Below, piece after piece: positions 7,782 to 18,063 of a stretch of DNA of 35,448 nt; within the stretch, counting starts at the first letter, position 1; each line of letters starts with the position of its first letter. The DNA is from an uncultured Acidobacteriia bacterium (GTDB lineage Bacteria; Acidobacteriota; Terriglobia; Bryobacterales; Bryobacteraceae). The translations under genes were made by a program, and so were the position numbers. The stretch lies in the NCBI GenBank assembly GCA_903875575.1, contig CAIQWJ010000015.1:1-35448 (forward strand), given 5' to 3'. The notes beneath the pieces were generated by a model that did no database searches, was not told where the DNA came from, and saw nothing but the letters and a program-made list of their open reading frames with translations.

Positions 7782-8039
7782 ACCTGATGGGGGCTCTGCC
7801 CCCATACCCCCGGGATTTAGCGCAGTTCTTTACCAGAATGGATGATTTTGCTTTTGCTGTTACCGCAGTTTGCCGTACAATGGAAAAGCTTGACAGGAGG
7901 ATAGGGCAACGCAGGGATGCGACCCGAGCGCCGACTCAAGCCCGGAATGGATGGCGGCCGCAAGGCCGCCTCCTGCTACCCCGCCGCCAGACCATCTAAG
8001 GATGATCGTTTTTTTGTCCAGGCGATGGGGTCCACCTCA
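7782..8039 (+). other. Non-coding 3' tail of the IS with two hairpins
   Basis: The tail contains TGGGGGC-TCT-GCCCCCA (7788-7804), right after the orfB stop, and GGCGGCC-GCAA-GGCCGCC (7953-7970), a 7-bp stem capped by a GNRA tetraloop. The first may act as a terminator. The rest has no convincing coding potential of its own. Confidence 0.55.
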
Positions 8040-8409
8040 ACTCTCGCACGACGAATCGGTACTTTACCTTGTTAGCCCGGTCTACGCAACTTCCGGAAGT
8101 CTCGCCGTCGTCAGTCTGACTCCAGGCTCAACTACTTTCGTTCCCGGCGTGGACTTTGTTTACGTGATTGAGACTGGTCCCCACCGAGACGAAATAATTT
8201 ACCAGCGGCGTATTTACCGCAAGTCGCCGGCGGACGGACTGAATTACCCTGCTTACCCGCTCATGCATGCGCATCCTGACGGTCGTCCGATCTCGGAGAT
8301 ATCAGACGAGGACTTCACCGTCGCGGGCAATGACGACGTGCCGATCCTCCGGAACTACCTTCGAAAGATCCAGGGGACCATCACAGTCGATGGCCGAAAG
8401 CTCCCGTGA
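8002..8409 (+). CDS. Unknown protein, probably 5'-truncated by the IS
   Basis: The frame from the ATG at 8002 begins inside the IS right end and gives 135 residues. Sequence that looks like real protein starts only after the IS, at LSHDESVLYLVSPVY, and runs to ITVDGRKLP. No other start exists before the Met in MHAHPDGRP. It most likely is the C-terminal part of a host gene whose start was removed by the IS, now fused by chance to IS sequence. The final part contains an acidic stretch, ISEISDEDFTVAGNDD. I do not recognise a family. It is convergent with the DUF2442 gene. Confidence 0.4.
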   Translation: MIVFLSRRWGPPQLSHDESVLYLVSPVYATSGSLAVVSLTPGSTTFVPGVDFVYVIETGPHRDEIIYQRRIYRKSPADGLNYPAYPLMHAHPDGRPISEISDEDFTVAGNDDVPILRNYLRKIQGTITVDGRKLP

Positions 8410-8422
8410 CAGGGGAAGTATT

Positions 8423-8668
8423 TCACCCGCGCCCACGCGCCGAGATTTCAGCATGCATGGCATCCGGTGCCAGATCAATCTCGCCAGGCCAGGTCACTGC
8501 GCCCTGATCCACAAAGACTCGTTCGAAGAAACTCGGGTCAGCTAAGGGTGCAAAGACCCCCGTAAGTTCTTCCGCCGCTAAATAGACACGTCCAGACAAT
8601 CCGTCCTTGAAACGAACGAAAAGGCTGTATCCAGTCTCCGGTTTTACCTCGACAACGTCCCAGTACAT
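8423..8668 (-). CDS. DUF2442 domain protein
   Basis: The 81-residue protein matches the DUF2442 pattern: a β-rich start MYWDVVEVKPETGYSLFVRFKDG, then a turn SGRVYL, and the tail AVTWPGEIDLAPDAMHAEI. It follows the DUF4160 gene by 15 bases on the same strand. DUF4160-DUF2442 pairs are common in bacterial accessory regions and behave like small two-gene modules, possibly toxin-antitoxin; their function is unproven. Confidence 0.82.
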   Translation of the reverse strand: MYWDVVEVKPETGYSLFVRFKDGLSGRVYLAAEELTGVFAPLADPSFFERVFVDQGAVTWPGEIDLAPDAMHAEISARGRG

Positions 8669-8683
8669 TGCTCTAAACTCCGT

Positions 8684-8944
8684 CTATGCCAGCGGCTCAA
8701 TTTTCCCCGGTTGGGCCTTCTCACGGCACGGCCGCCAGTTCTCAAACAATTCGTCGCGATGCATTGCGCCCCAGTCTGCAACCAGCACCAGCGCGCGGCG
8801 CGGTAACTCACCTTCGACTACGCTCAAGGACGCGATATCGATCGTTGCCTCAAACTCTCCGTAACGTGCGTGGAAGTGCGGTGGCGCGTGGTCGTTGAAG
8901 AACATTCGGATCAGAATTCCATAGAATGAACAGATCGTCGGCAT
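8684..8944 (-). CDS. DUF4160 domain protein
   Basis: The 86-residue protein starts MPTICSFYGILIRMFFNDH and contains the hallmark APPHFHARYGEFEATI. The C-terminal region ALVLVADWGAMHRDELFENW is also typical of DUF4160. It is the first gene of a two-gene unit with DUF2442. The many conserved His, Asp and Glu residues hint at metal binding, but no activity is established. Confidence 0.87.
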   Translation of the reverse strand: MPTICSFYGILIRMFFNDHAPPHFHARYGEFEATIDIASLSVVEGELPRRALVLVADWGAMHRDELFENWRPCREKAQPGKIEPLA

Positions 8945-8988
8945 CCGGTTGCTCGAATTTTAGCATTTCCCGACCGTTTACCGCCCCC

Positions 8989-9630
8989 CTAAATCCCCGC
9001 CAGCTCCCCCGGCCGCTCAATCCAGTAATCCGGCGTCCACTTAGCCATATCCTCCACCCGTCCATACCCATACGTAACCGCGCACGTCTTCATCCCCGCA
9101 CGCCGCCCCGCTTCCATATCCGCCGCCGAATCCCCCACAAACAAGCAATCCTCCGGCCTCGCCCCCAGCGCTGCCATCGACCGCAGCAGCACATCCGGCT
9201 CCGGCTTGCACGGAAACCCGTCCGTCCCCTGCACATGATCGAAGTGCGGCAGAATCCCGAACATCTCCAGCACAATCCGCGTTGTCGGCGTGCCTTTGGT
9301 TGTTGCCGTTGATTTCTTCCCCGGCAGCGCAGCCAAAGCCTCGGCCACCCCCGGATAGATCTTCGTTCCGACGTGATTCCGGCCCCAGTAATTCTCGCGA
9401 TATTGCCGGATCAGATCATCCAGCTGCTCCCGCGAAAAATCCGGACGCACCTCCGCAAAGCAAACATCCAGGTGATACCCGATGAAGCTCTTCAGATATT
9501 CAAACTCAAGTGGTTGGGAAACGTGCGGTGAAAGCACATGCTGGATAGCGCCGCAGATATCCGCGGCACTATCCAGCAAAGTTCCATCCACATCAAAAAG
9601 GTAAACGGGGAAAACCGGTACGGTACTCAA
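8989..9630 (-). CDS. HAD-superfamily phosphatase, phosphoglycolate phosphatase-like
   Basis: The 213-residue protein has the HAD motifs in order: DVDGTLLDS (motif I, nucleophile Asp near residue 13), a Thr-rich motif II around STATTKG, CKPEPD with the motif III Lys, and FVGDSAADMEAG (motif IV) near residues 166-177. The α-helical cap between motifs I and II fits the Gph/PGP class, which dephosphorylates 2-phosphoglycolate; other small phosphate esters are possible. It begins two bases after the ftsH stop and is the last gene of the tilS-ftsH-HAD unit. Confidence 0.85.
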   Translation of the reverse strand: MSTVPVFPVYLFDVDGTLLDSAADICGAIQHVLSPHVSQPLEFEYLKSFIGYHLDVCFAEVRPDFSREQLDDLIRQYRENYWGRNHVGTKIYPGVAEALAALPGKKSTATTKGTPTTRIVLEMFGILPHFDHVQGTDGFPCKPEPDVLLRSMAALGARPEDCLFVGDSAADMEAGRRAGMKTCAVTYGYGRVEDMAKWTPDYWIERPGELAGI

Positions 9631-9632
9631 AA

Positions 9633-11549
<1,917 letters not shown>

Positions 11550-11612
11550 AAAACCTCATTCCGATCTCACGTTCATCCGCCCCGGCCTGCATTTTGGGAC
11601 GCCCCTGCCTGT

Positions 11613-12980
11613 TTAGACGTCCGGCCCGGCCAATTCGATTCCACCCGGAACCAAATCCACCACCGATTCCCGCACCAGAAGCATCGACTCACTATCCGCC
11701 GACGCCGCAAACTCCCTGGCCACGCCAAATCTCCGCGTCCATACGATTCGCTCGCCCATGGCAATTACCGGCCATCTGCGCCGCTCCCACAGCGGGATCC
11801 GGTACTCCTGGAACAACGTCTTAATCTTGACCGTTGCGCCTCCGGAATGTCCGTTCCGCTCGAACTGGTCCCCTGGACGCCAGTTGCGGAGGTGCAATGA
11901 ACCCAGGCACTTCGCCGGGTCCAAAGCGTTCACGTCACTATTATATACGCCGGGCCGGGCGACGAGTTCCATCTCTATGGTTAACCCGCGTTCAGGAACT
12001 TCCGTCTTCCCCGGCACTTCCAGCGGTACGGAGAAGTTTCTTTCCATCCGCGCATCATATTGTTGCGGAGCCAGCCGCAGCATGTCGAATGACCGGTAAA
12101 CGTCCAGATCCGGTAATTGGATCCGCCCGCTACCCTCCCGCGTTGCCATCATCCCCCGGATAGCCTCCACATGCTGGAACCCGATGCCACGGAGACTTCC
12201 CCGCACGTGCTCTACCGCCCGCCGCAGCAACCGGCGCTGAACCGCCAGGGGCAGGATTAGAAAAGGACCAATCTCCACCAAAACCGTCTCCGGCTTCATC
12301 TTTATATAAAGCCGCTCCAGACGCGTCACCTCGCCGGTCCAGTAATCCTCTTCGGCTTGGGCCCATTCGGCAGTCGAAGCCAGCACTTCCGCCAACGACG
12401 GATTCAGCCGTGCCAGCTCCGGCAGCACGTTCAAACGGATGCGATTCCGCTGGTACCCCACATCCGCGTTCGATTCATCCTCCCGCCACGCCATGCCGCG
12501 TTCCTGCAGCCAGTCCCGAATAGCAACCCGCCGCAATCCCAGCAGTGGCCGGATCATCCCATTTGCTGTCGACGGACGAATCCCGCTCAGCCCCGCCGAG
12601 CCGGACCCCCGAAGAAACCGGAACAAGACCGTCTCCGCCTGATCGTCCAGCGTATGACCGGTAGCTACGCAATCGCAAATACCAGCCGCGATGCACTCTT
12701 CAAAAAACGAATACCGCAGCCGACGCGCCTCCTGCTCCACATTCCCTTCGCCCGGCGGACGCACCGCGACGTGACAAGGCAAACCCGCAGCTTCCGCCAG
12801 TCCACGCACAAAAGCCTCATCGGCATCCGAATCCGCGCCGCGCAGCTGATGATTGACATGCAGCACAGCAACCGCAAGTTCCCGCAACGCGGCCAGCAGG
12901 AACACGGAATCCGCCCCACCGGACACGGCAACACCGATCTTCTTGTAATCCCCGATTCCGGCCGCAACACGATCAATCAA
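11613..12980 (-). CDS. tilS: tRNA(Ile)-lysidine synthase
   Basis: The enzyme makes lysidine at C34 of the CAU-anticodon tRNA-Ile using ATP and lysine, so that it reads AUA. The PP-loop SGGADS lies at residues 20-25. Downstream motifs include HVNHQLRGADSDADE, ATGHTLDDQAETVLFRFLRG and the C-terminal RNA-binding half. The TTG at 12980 is chosen because GAGG lies eight bases upstream and the protein then starts LIDRVAAGIG, a normal TilS N-terminus. The frame stays open to 13091, but that extension covers a dispersed hairpin repeat and is unlikely to be translated. Length is then 455 residues. Confidence 0.93.
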   Translation of the reverse strand: MIDRVAAGIGDYKKIGVAVSGGADSVFLLAALRELAVAVLHVNHQLRGADSDADEAFVRGLAEAAGLPCHVAVRPPGEGNVEQEARRLRYSFFEECIAAGICDCVATGHTLDDQAETVLFRFLRGSGSAGLSGIRPSTANGMIRPLLGLRRVAIRDWLQERGMAWREDESNADVGYQRNRIRLNVLPELARLNPSLAEVLASTAEWAQAEEDYWTGEVTRLERLYIKMKPETVLVEIGPFLILPLAVQRRLLRRAVEHVRGSLRGIGFQHVEAIRGMMATREGSGRIQLPDLDVYRSFDMLRLAPQQYDARMERNFSVPLEVPGKTEVPERGLTIEMELVARPGVYNSDVNALDPAKCLGSLHLRNWRPGDQFERNGHSGGATVKIKTLFQEYRIPLWERRRWPVIAMGERIVWTRRFGVAREFAASADSESMLLVRESVVDLVPGGIELAGPDV

Positions 12981-13029
12981 GCTGACACCCTCTTCAAAGT
13001 CAAAGCCTTTTCCGCAGGAGCGAGTGTGG

Positions 13030-13049
13030 GGCAGGCGATTCCGCCTGCC
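13030..13049. repeat. Dispersed palindromic hairpin upstream of tilS
   Basis: GGCAGGCG (13030-13037) and CGCCTGCC (13042-13049) pair perfectly around ATTC. The element lies in the leader between tilS and the divergent gene at 13229. It looks like a REP-type element, though only one copy is visible here. Confidence 0.5.
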
Positions 13050-13228
13050 AATAAGGAAGTGCAATGGCAATTCCAACCCTGCCGCAATCAATCACATCTT
13101 GATCTTAACGGCTCTTCCAACTCGCGCGAATCGTTGATGGTGTCGTCGACCGCGGATCCCACCGCTTTAGAGCGAGGACTGAGTCCGGGTCTGGTAGCAT
13201 TATCTAAGTCGGAATCTAGGGGGTGTAA

Positions 13229-13843
13229 ATGCCGGGGCTAATAAGACGAGTTTCGCTTTTCTTGTTCGTTGCAGGAGCGCTTTCGGCGCAAGGCCCCACC
13301 AGGGATTCCGACGTTCAGCCCTTCGGCTTGCGCGCCGGAATGACCCGGAAAGAGATTGTCGACTTGGTCGGCGTGGAAGCCATTGATGCTAAGAGTTCCA
13401 AAGGTGACCTATTAGCGCTCTCTACGGCACCGTCCCCCCACCCTGCGTTTGAAAGCTACCTTTTATGGATTTCTCCATCAGGTGGCCTCATGAAAATACA
13501 CGCCGTGGGAAAAGACGTTACGACAAACGGATATGGTGAAGAGATCAAGAGCGCCTTCAAAACCATCTGCGATGCTCTAACCACCAAATATGGGCCTCCG
13601 AAAAATGGTGATTTTCTTAAATCGGGCAGTATATGGAACGAACCGCGGGATTGGACAATGGGGCTCCTAAAGAAAGAGAGGGAACTATTCGCCGTCTGGG
13701 ATTGGAGCAACGGTAGTGGGGGAATTACTCTGGATAGCAAGGCCATGTCGACCGAAAAGGGTTACGTGACACTCTCCTATGAATTTACCGGTTGGGGCAA
13801 GTACGTCGATTCGTCGAAGGCGGACGAAAACAAAGTCTTCTGA
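13229..13843 (+). CDS. Secreted protein of unknown function
   Basis: The 204-residue protein has a signal peptide, RRVSLFLFVAGALSA-QG, with cleavage near residue 20. An AGGGGG ribosome-binding site precedes the ATG by about six bases. The segment PFGLRAGMTRKEIVDLVG has the G-M-T-x-x-E-I/V-x-x-x-x-G form of SmpA/OmlA (BamE)-like modules, but the rest does not match them obviously. The C-terminal half is mixed β and ends KADENKVF. It is divergent from tilS. Function unknown. Confidence 0.7.
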   Translation: MPGLIRRVSLFLFVAGALSAQGPTRDSDVQPFGLRAGMTRKEIVDLVGVEAIDAKSSKGDLLALSTAPSPHPAFESYLLWISPSGGLMKIHAVGKDVTTNGYGEEIKSAFKTICDALTTKYGPPKNGDFLKSGSIWNEPRDWTMGLLKKERELFAVWDWSNGSGGITLDSKAMSTEKGYVTLSYEFTGWGKYVDSSKADENKVF

Positions 13844-14027
13844 GGCACTCCCTCACCCTACGGCCCAGGAATGATCTGCAGATGCCTTTCCAACTGGCTG
13901 GCCTCTCCGCTTCCGCGTCGGATACCATCTCTGTTTCCTGTGATCGTCGGTGCAGTATTCGTGCTCTTCCAATGGTGCGACCCGCACCGGGCTTTTCGCC
14001 GGAAATTGTGCTACGATGTGCATACAG

Positions 14028-14312
14028 ATGGCGGTGCGCTTTGAGTGGGACGAAAAAAAGAATCGAGCCAACATTGTCAAGCACCGAATCAGCTTCGAAA
14101 CAGCGAGACTCGTCTTTGATGATCCTCACGTGGTTTCATTCCCTGAACGGAATGTAGAAGGCGAGGAGCGCTGGCAAAGCCTCGGAAGTGCGGACGGTAT
14201 CGCAATTCTTACCGTCGCACACACCGTTCTTGACGGTGATGGCAACGAAGTGGTCCGGATCATCTCAGCGCGAAAAGCAAGCCCGTCGGAACGGAGACGT
14301 TATGCCAACTAA
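14028..14312 (+). CDS. brnT: BrnT-family ribonuclease toxin
   Basis: The 94-residue protein fits BrnT: VRFEWDEKKNRANIVKHRISFETA, VFDDPHVVSFPE, GEERWQSLG and the C-terminus VRIISARKASPSERRRY. BrnT toxins fold like RelE and cleave RNA to arrest growth. The ATG at 14028 is preferred; an ATG four codons upstream (14016) and longer in-frame extensions exist. It overlaps brnA by 11 bases. Toxin-first order is usual for brnTA. Confidence 0.92.
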   Translation: MAVRFEWDEKKNRANIVKHRISFETARLVFDDPHVVSFPERNVEGEERWQSLGSADGIAILTVAHTVLDGDGNEVVRIISARKASPSERRRYAN

Positions 14313-14577
14313 GAAACAGAAGAAAGAATTGGAAGCTCTCGCTGCAACGCCGGATGAAAACATTGATTTCAGCGACATTCCTGAAATCACGGATAAGCAA
14401 TGGGCCGGTGCTGTCCGTGGTCTGTTCGCGCGACCGGAGACGAGGCATATCAGTATCCGGCTGAGCGCCGTTGACCTGCTGATCGCAAACAAGCTCGCCG
14501 CTGCCAAAGGGCTTCCGTATCAGACATACATCAAGAGTCTCCTGCATGAGTCGCTGGTCCGGGAGAATTCAAAATAG
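14302..14577 (+). CDS. brnA: BrnA-family antitoxin
   Basis: The 91-residue protein starts at the ATG inside the brnT tail, after a GGAGACG ribosome-binding site. It ends in a ribbon-helix-helix: RHISIRLSAVDLLIANKLAAAKGLPYQTYIKSLLHESL. The upstream linker DENIDFSDIPEITDKQW is the toxin-binding part. BrnA neutralises BrnT and represses the operon. Confidence 0.9.
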   Translation: MPTKKQKKELEALAATPDENIDFSDIPEITDKQWAGAVRGLFARPETRHISIRLSAVDLLIANKLAAAKGLPYQTYIKSLLHESLVRENSK

Positions 14578-14608
14578 ACTCCGGGGCCCCGCAATCAGGC
14601 GAAATTAC

Positions 14609-15439
14609 CTACGGCCCAAAAATAACCCGCGGATGCCGCTCCACGGCCAACTCACCCCGCTTCCGCGCCAGACACCACGTCTGCTCCCCGCGATCCTCGG
14701 TGCTATACCCGTGCTCTTCCAGCAGCGCAACCAGCACCGAGCGCCACTCGCCCTCATACTCGCCAATCACCGTCGTGAACAGCTTCTCCACCTCAAACCC
14801 CGCCGCCTTCACGGCCTCGCCCACTTCCCACGCCGTGTATTCCCGCATGTGCCCGATCTCCGGCTCATGATCCGGAATCTTGTAATGCGGATAAATCTGC
14901 GGACCGTGCTTGCCTTCCAGCATCTTAAACAGACTCGCCAGCCCGCCCACATTCGGCGTCGTCACCAGCAGATACCCGCCCTCCGCCAGCACCCTCCGCG
15001 ATTCCAGCAGCAGAAACATCGGGTCATAGATCAGGTGTTCGAAAATCTCCCCCGCCACCACCAGATCGAAATGCCCGTCGGGATAGGGATACACATCCCG
15101 CTCGGCATCGAAGTGATCCACCTCACAGTGAAAATCCCCATCCGGAAAGTGCATCGTCTTCTGGTCGATCCTGCCAGGCCGCCCAAAGTACCCGCCCCGT
15201 ACTTCGCGATAACCGCAGACGCGCTGCAGCAGCGGAGTGATCTGCATGTAACAGCCCAACTCCAGCACGCGCCCCGTAGCTTGCGGCGGAGGCACCAGCG
15301 CCAGCGTCCGAGCCAGACGCGGAATATGCTTCGCCAGATATTGTCGCGCCCCTTCGTGCTCCGCCGGAAGCTCGCGCAAAGCAGCCTCACAGGCCTGAAG
15401 TTTCTCTGTGTTGAAAGGTTCCTTGGTAGTCTCAGTCAC
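14609..15439 (-). CDS. SAM-dependent class I methyltransferase
   Basis: The protein has the Rossmann methyltransferase motifs: VLELGCYMQ (SAM-binding motif I), FDLVVAGEIFEHL (motif IV) and the post-motif LLESRRVLAEGGYLLVTTPNVGG. This is the Methyltransf_11/23 type. A GTG at 15439 with GAGAG seven bases upstream gives 276 residues. The frame is open to 15544, but that extension (FRLPVLWVRFTAWCRGF) lacks similarity to the family. The long C-terminal segment after residue ~180 may define the substrate. The target is not predictable from sequence; context does not help. Confidence 0.82.
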   Translation of the reverse strand: MTETTKEPFNTEKLQACEAALRELPAEHEGARQYLAKHIPRLARTLALVPPPQATGRVLELGCYMQITPLLQRVCGYREVRGGYFGRPGRIDQKTMHFPDGDFHCEVDHFDAERDVYPYPDGHFDLVVAGEIFEHLIYDPMFLLLESRRVLAEGGYLLVTTPNVGGLASLFKMLEGKHGPQIYPHYKIPDHEPEIGHMREYTAWEVGEAVKAAGFEVEKLFTTVIGEYEGEWRSVLVALLEEHGYSTEDRGEQTWCLARKRGELAVERHPRVIFGP

Positions 15440-15619
15440 GGTCGGGCTCTCACGATCATGGAATCCCCGGCACCAGGCTGTGAAGCGCACCCAAAGAACA
15501 GGTAACCGGAACACCACCGCGATCTTACCAGAGCGCTGTCCCATGCACCCACCTTTGCCTCGGGACTTCGACGGCCCCCACGCCCGCCTCTTTGTCTCGG
15601 GACTTCGACGCCCGTTACC

Positions 15620-15644
15620 GAACCGCGACTAAAAGGAGCGGCAC
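15620..15644 (+). repeat. Dispersed 25-base repeat, copy 2
   Basis: Identical to copy 1 at 3731-3755. It is preceded by a direct repeat: TTTG(C/T)CTCGGGACTTCGACG occurs at about 15552 and again at about 15591. The 158-base gap 15545-15702 holds only these repeats. Confidence 0.8.
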
Positions 15645-15702
15645 TCTAAACCAGTACAAGCCGATAAACTCCCGCGCATGCACCCTCCCGCGCCCACCCC
15701 CG

Positions 15703-17958
15703 CTAAAACCGAAACAAATAACTAATCTTCGCAAAAAACTGCCGCTGCGTCGTCGCCGACGGCAGATTCGTCCGCACCACCGAATTCGGAATCCCCAGAC
15801 TCCCTGGTACCACCGCCAGATTCTCCAGGCTATCCGTATACCCCAGATAAAACGCCGTGCCCGGATGCAGCAACCACGTCAACAGCACATCCCCCGTCAC
15901 CCGCTTCTGCCGATCCAGATTGATCAGCGCCGGATTCTTCAGCGTCGCGTTGTAATCCACAATCACCCGCAACGACAACGCCCGGTTGTACTGATACACC
16001 ACCCGCGACCGCCACAGATGATTCACAAACACCGTCGCCGGATGCGACACCGGTGCCGACGCCCATCCCGCAAACGATCCATCGTCCGTCTTCAGTCGCG
16101 TCAGGCTGTAGATCTCATCCACCTTCACCTTCGGAACCGGCCGCACCGTCACCGTCATCTGCGCTTCGTCGCCGTGCCCCAGAAACGGATTCACGCCCGC
16201 CGCCGGAGAATAGTTGATCCGTGTCCCCCGGGAATAGCCCCAGTCGAAAGTCGCCAGCTTGAAATATTCCGTATGCGCACCAAAGCCCGTACTGGCGCGC
16301 CGAAAATTCGTATTGGAGAAGCGTTCGAAAATCTCGTTGCGGTTTACATAGGCGTAAGTCGACCGGGCCATCTCTACCTGCATCCCCGGCCTCACCGACC
16401 AGTCCTGCTGCACACCGTGATGGTCCACGTCGCCTTGCACATTCAGTTGCGGTCCCCACGAAATCAGCACCTTACTCTTCGGATGAAATTTGTAGTTGGC
16501 GTACTGCTGCACCTGCCGGATATCCACCCGCGTCACAAATCCCAAATCCGTATTGAATCCCGCGCCGCGATCAATATAAGCCAGTTGATAAAAATACTTC
16601 CGGTCAGACGCCGTCAGGTTTGCATTCACCGCGTTCCCGAGTGTGCGCCCGGCCGTCGGGTCCACCGTATAGCTATGGATGAACTGCCCCGCCAGCGTCC
16701 AGTGCGTGCTCAAATGTATGCTCGTATCCACCGCTCCCACCCGATTCACCCTCCCGCCAAATTCCCGGTCCGTAAACATCGCCCCCACGTTCGATTGCTT
16801 CCCGAACTCCCTCTGCACGCGACCCACTCCGTTCGCAGCCCTCTTGCCATAGTTCGGATTCCCCACGCCCGCCACAATCCCAGGAGCCCGATCGTCAATC
16901 GTGAGGAACCCCATATTCCAGCGCCCCAGCTTGCCGGTTAGCCTCACACCATACTCCGGATCGATAATGTTCCGCGAGAAAAACAGATTCTCCGGCGTGA
17001 CGAAGAACCCATTATTCTCGATGAAGAACGGTCGCTTCTCCCGGAACTGCACCGCATACCGCTGGTTCACCGTGACCTGTGGATCGTCCGATTCCACCTG
17101 ACTGAAGTCCGGCCGCAACGCCACGTCCACCGTCAGCGAGTCATGCAGCACCATCTTCGCGTCCAGCCCGATCCGTTCGTCCGTATTCGTCCGGTACAGC
17201 GGCCCCTCGGCAGCCGACCCTGGGTTGTCCAGAAAATGCGCGTGCCCCAGGGCCCCATATGGAATGAACTGCAGATTCCGTCCCGGCGAAATCCCCTCCA
17301 TCCCGGCCGCGTTCCCTAATTGAGGCGTGAACCCGTTCTGCCGCCGCGTAATGTAAGGCCAGAATGAAGATTCATTGTTCGTCGGCAGAAACCGCCCCAG
17401 CCCAAACCCCCACGTCTGCACATCGGCCGAAGTAAATCGCAGACTCTTGAACGGAATGGTCGCCGTCGCCACAAACCCATCCGCCGTGACTCGCCCGTCG
17501 GAATACCACAAGGTATCGAAACTCATATCGTCGTTCTGTCCCTCGTTCACGATCCCGTCCGCCTGCACCCCCAGCGGATTCACGAAGAATTCATACGACC
17601 GCTGGTGATCGTGAAACGTGTCCAGAAAGATCCCGACAATGTCATCGGCAAAAAGGTCGTCGCGCTTGCTCAGCCGCGCCCGCGTCTGTCCGGCCGGCGA
17701 ATGGCAAACGAAAACCGCGTACAGATTCTTGTCGTCATAGCCAACCCATGCCGACGTCTTCTGGCTGACAGGCACGCCATCTCCCGGCGACCGCTGTCGG
17801 AAATCGTCGACGCGCAGCATGTCCGCGCGGAAATGCCCGTCCAGAAATTCTTCCAGCTTTGGCTTCGACGCCAGTCGCGGAATCTTCACGTTCTTCATTT
17901 GAACGGGCAGTCCTGCCGTAGGCTGCGCGAGCGCCGCGCCGCAAAGCCCGGTCAGCAA
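15703..17958 (-). CDS. DUF5916-type outer-membrane protein, signal peptide frameshifted
   Basis: The frame encodes 751 residues. The N-terminal part (about 20-220) is a family-9 carbohydrate-binding-like β-sandwich (LEEFLDGHFRADM, FADDIVGIFLDTFHD). The rest is a β-barrel ending AKISYLFRF, with the aromatic last residue of outer-membrane proteins. This is the DUF5916 architecture. In this frame the first start is a TTG at 17958, giving only LLTGLCGAALAQ, half a signal peptide. The missing half (MTQKAVVCF, from GTG at 17986) lies in the next frame. The two are separated by a run of seven T (minus strand, 17957-17963); six T would restore a full signal peptide. This may be slippage, phase variation, a mutation or a sequencing error. 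Confidence 0.82.
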   Translation of the reverse strand: MLTGLCGAALAQPTAGLPVQMKNVKIPRLASKPKLEEFLDGHFRADMLRVDDFRQRSPGDGVPVSQKTSAWVGYDDKNLYAVFVCHSPAGQTRARLSKRDDLFADDIVGIFLDTFHDHQRSYEFFVNPLGVQADGIVNEGQNDDMSFDTLWYSDGRVTADGFVATATIPFKSLRFTSADVQTWGFGLGRFLPTNNESSFWPYITRRQNGFTPQLGNAAGMEGISPGRNLQFIPYGALGHAHFLDNPGSAAEGPLYRTNTDERIGLDAKMVLHDSLTVDVALRPDFSQVESDDPQVTVNQRYAVQFREKRPFFIENNGFFVTPENLFFSRNIIDPEYGVRLTGKLGRWNMGFLTIDDRAPGIVAGVGNPNYGKRAANGVGRVQREFGKQSNVGAMFTDREFGGRVNRVGAVDTSIHLSTHWTLAGQFIHSYTVDPTAGRTLGNAVNANLTASDRKYFYQLAYIDRGAGFNTDLGFVTRVDIRQVQQYANYKFHPKSKVLISWGPQLNVQGDVDHHGVQQDWSVRPGMQVEMARSTYAYVNRNEIFERFSNTNFRRASTGFGAHTEYFKLATFDWGYSRGTRINYSPAAGVNPFLGHGDEAQMTVTVRPVPKVKVDEIYSLTRLKTDDGSFAGWASAPVSHPATVFVNHLWRSRVVYQYNRALSLRVIVDYNATLKNPALINLDRQKRVTGDVLLTWLLHPGTAFYLGYTDSLENLAVVPGSLGIPNSVVRTNLPSATTQRQFFAKISYLFRF

Positions 17959-18063
17959 AAAAACACACTACGGCCTTTTGAGTCACTTCTGAGATACGCC
18001 TGAGGATCAATATCGTTAGCCTTCAGATCTTTAAACCGCCGCCAGGCAAATTCGTTACAAACT

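Larger units (their letters stand above)
6582..8039 (+). mobile_element. IS3-family insertion sequence with intact orfA and orfB
   Basis: The left end TGTAATGGACCCC (6582-) and the right end, read in reverse TGAGGTGGACCCC (ending 8039), form imperfect inverted repeats that continue through CCTGGACAAAAA on both sides. Between them lie orfA, a -1 slippage site and orfB with the DDE residues. The 258 bases after orfB are unusually long for the family and contain two strong hairpins. No clear target duplication is seen; CCTC occurs just outside the left end (6577-6580) and at 8035-8038, but asymmetrically. Confidence 0.88.

Noticed and set aside
6582-8039. Target-site duplication of the IS
   Set aside because: The bases next to the two inverted repeats do not match; CCTC occurs near both ends but at unequal distance from the repeat core.
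8423-8944. DUF4160-DUF2442 pair as a proven toxin-antitoxin system
   Set aside because: The pairing is common, but no toxic motif or DNA-binding domain is evident, so I leave the function open.
12990-13091. N-terminal extension of tilS to 13091
   Set aside because: It would translate the GGCAGGCG hairpin repeat. A TTG at 12980 with GAGG eight bases upstream gives the normal TilS N-terminus.
15592-16941. A 449-codon open frame antisense to the DUF5916 gene
   Set aside because: Arg/Pro/His-rich artefact of codon bias on the opposite strand.
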